This document shows, one piece after another, positions 62,069-64,000 of a DNA stretch of 64,000 nt. Source of the DNA: Eopsaltria australis (lineage: Eukaryota > Chordata > Aves > Passeriformes > Petroicidae); contig JAVTVJ010000452.1 in NCBI GenBank assembly GCA_034509425.1, positions 2,232,001 through 2,296,000 on the forward strand. Direction: 5' to 3'. The translations under genes were made by a program, and so were the position numbers. The stretch's first letter is position 1; each line of letters opens with the position of its first letter. Under the pieces are notes generated by a model, which was not told the origin of the DNA, ran no database searches, and saw nothing but the letters and a program-made list of their open reading frames with translations.

Positions 62069-64000
62069 GAATTTCATGCATTTAAAAAGTAACATCATTA
62101 AAGCCAGCTGAATCCAAGAGACAATCATCCTCTGGTATGACCTAAATGTATTAAAGGCCAAGGACAATTTTACTGTTCCTTAACACATAAAGTGCCTGCT
62201 GGCATTCGTTTGGTGAGGAGTTCAGAAGATTTCTGTTGTAAAAACATCCAATTTGACAACTGTTTTTTATAAGTTGAGTCACAAGACTTGCAATGAATGA
62301 AAGAATAAGTATAATAAAATATTATTGAAGAAAAAATTAAAATACAGGGTGAAGATATGGAGAGAAACAGCATTTTGAGTTTTATCTCAAAGTACAGGAC
62401 CACTTAATTATGGTACTTGAATGAATCTGGCAGACAGCCTAAAAGTTCTCCGTAATAGCGCTGCAGGACTGTAATGCAATGGACCAGGGTAGCTATTTTA
62501 CACTTCAGATATTGATTGTGATGCCATTCACTCAGCCTTTATTCATCCTAAAATATGTTTAGGCAATAACTAAGCCTGCAGCAAGCCTCAGCTGAGAATC
62601 AACAAGAACTATAAAGTGCTCTATAAAGCATCACTATAAGGCTGGCTTCACTAATTTATTGGTCAGCTAATTCTTTTGAGGAAGGGTCTCCCAGACAGCC
62701 CATTATTCCACAACCTTTTCCTGCCTATACAAAGAAATCTAATTCACACTGTTGATTTAGATCAAAAATCAAAGCTGAAATAAATCAATGTAAACTGATA
62801 GTACTGTGTAAGAAATACAAGGCAGGCCATCTTCCCACACCAACACTGAGCTGTAGAAGCATTTATCTTCCAGGAGAGATCATCCACATCATTTTAAGCC
62901 AGCTCTTTTCTCTTTGGCATGACAGCAGGTTCTCAACACCCCTCCTCTACAGGGAAGATGTGAGTTCTTAGGATATCTAGTAGATTTAGCAAGGACCAGG
63001 GCATGTCATGGGTTAGCTGTGGTATAATTGCTGCAACCTTCTCCTCCTCCCATATATCTCGTTCTTTACTTTCTAAATGTTCCAGAAGATTTTAACTTTG
63101 CCTTTGTCCTGAACTCAAAGCTCCAGTCCTCCTATAGCTCATAATCCTTTCATACATATTTTATTGCGCATAAATCCACTATTGACCAATTGATTCCCAA
63201 AACTGTACAATAGATGAATATACATGTATTGGTGGTTATGAAAGTTCATGTACTGCTATTTGAAGAGAAATCAAGCAATATCTCTTTCTTCTTTCAGTGA
63301 AATTGCCCAAGTCAAGGAGTTGAATTAACATCTCAATTCATTTCTTGTTTAATTTCACACCCTCATTTTATATTAAAGTCATAACCAAGATTTTTTACAA
63401 TATAAAATACTTTTCCCATTATTTTCTTTCACTAAAAAGCAGAAAGAAATCTTTTGCAAAATGAAAACTGATCGAGTACCAAGAAGTGAGGTTATATTTT
63501 CTATTTTTAACTTTTCAGAATGTCCCATTTGTGTGGCTTGTCTCACAGAATGTGGATAACAGTCTTTTATAAATAATCTCCAAAAATAACCCAGCAGTTT
63601 TTAAACCTCCCACTGTTAAGAAATTTGGAGAGGTTTATATAATAATATTAATTGGGACAATATGCAAGTGTGCTGGAAGCATTTGTGCTAGTAAAGTTGT
63701 CTTTGATCTGTAAGAAAGACAAACCTTGTTAAAACACGCAAATTTTTAACCATTTTCCATCTGGGTCTCATTAAAGAATTCATCCATGCCTGCTTGAGAT
63801 GTTAAATGACTAAAATCTGGAAGACACTAGATTTAATATCTGTTGTGTTCCTTAGAGATATTTGAAAAAGAAGAAACTTAAGGAGAAGTTGCAAACTGAA
63901 GGGCTGTGAACACAGTTGATGAAACTAGATGAGTGACTTTTGGAAAGCTCAGAGGAAACCAGAGAGACACCAGATGGCACAGATCTTAGAGGAAACACAG
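62069..64000. other. AT-rich DNA with no recognised gene
   Basis: Nothing recognised to the end of the window. Confidence 0.6.

Noticed and set aside
61886..62167. 93-codon minus frame
   Set aside because: A reading of CR1 3' sequence fused to unique flanking DNA, with no promoter or splice support.

Overview
The window reads as AT-rich, repeat-poor, non-coding DNA from a bird, most likely a passerine. The bird call is well supported. Five fragments of the avian LINE CR1 are present, and four of them carry the diagnostic 3' end (TTCTATGATT-type tail and the 'AAGGGACC...' block). The passerine call is an inference from two LTR-like repeat families that resemble songbird endogenous-retrovirus LTRs. 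No intact protein-coding gene, recognisable exon, tRNA, rRNA, CpG island or CRISPR array could be supported. Almost all open frames are short and have no recognisable family. The window is therefore best described as intergenic or as part of a very long intron.

Layout. 1-9.9 kb: no recognisable element. 9.9-10.0 kb: CR1 3' end (-). 12.6-13.5 kb: LTR-like family A, copy 1 (+). 14.34 kb: C-rich tract, G4-capable on the minus strand. 19.2 kb: CR1 3' end (-). 23.0-24.0 kb: family A, copy 2 (-). 27.6-28.2 kb: LTR-like family B, copy 1 (-). 35.0-35.8 kb: family B, copy 2 (+). 41.5-41.8 kb: A-rich and T-rich tracts facing each other. 45.75-46.93 kb: polypurine tract, long CR1 fragment (+), then a 111-bp polypyrimidine satellite. 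49.0-50.1 kb: a decayed coding-like stretch on the minus strand. 57.0-57.4 kb: a GC-rich patch followed by an old CR1-like piece. 59.36-60.08 kb: small nested inverted repeats and a (TA/CA) hairpin. 61.8-62.1 kb: CR1 3' end (-).

The most interesting item is the decayed coding-like sequence at about 49,009-50,134 (-). It has long stop-poor stretches that connect through single-base frame changes at a homopolymer and at a short AAAG repeat. I could not identify the protein. Bird genomes contain few processed pseudogenes, so a dead gene copy or an ancient non-retroviral insertion would both be informative. Nothing here forms an operon or pathway; the elements are independent insertions and simple-sequence tracts.
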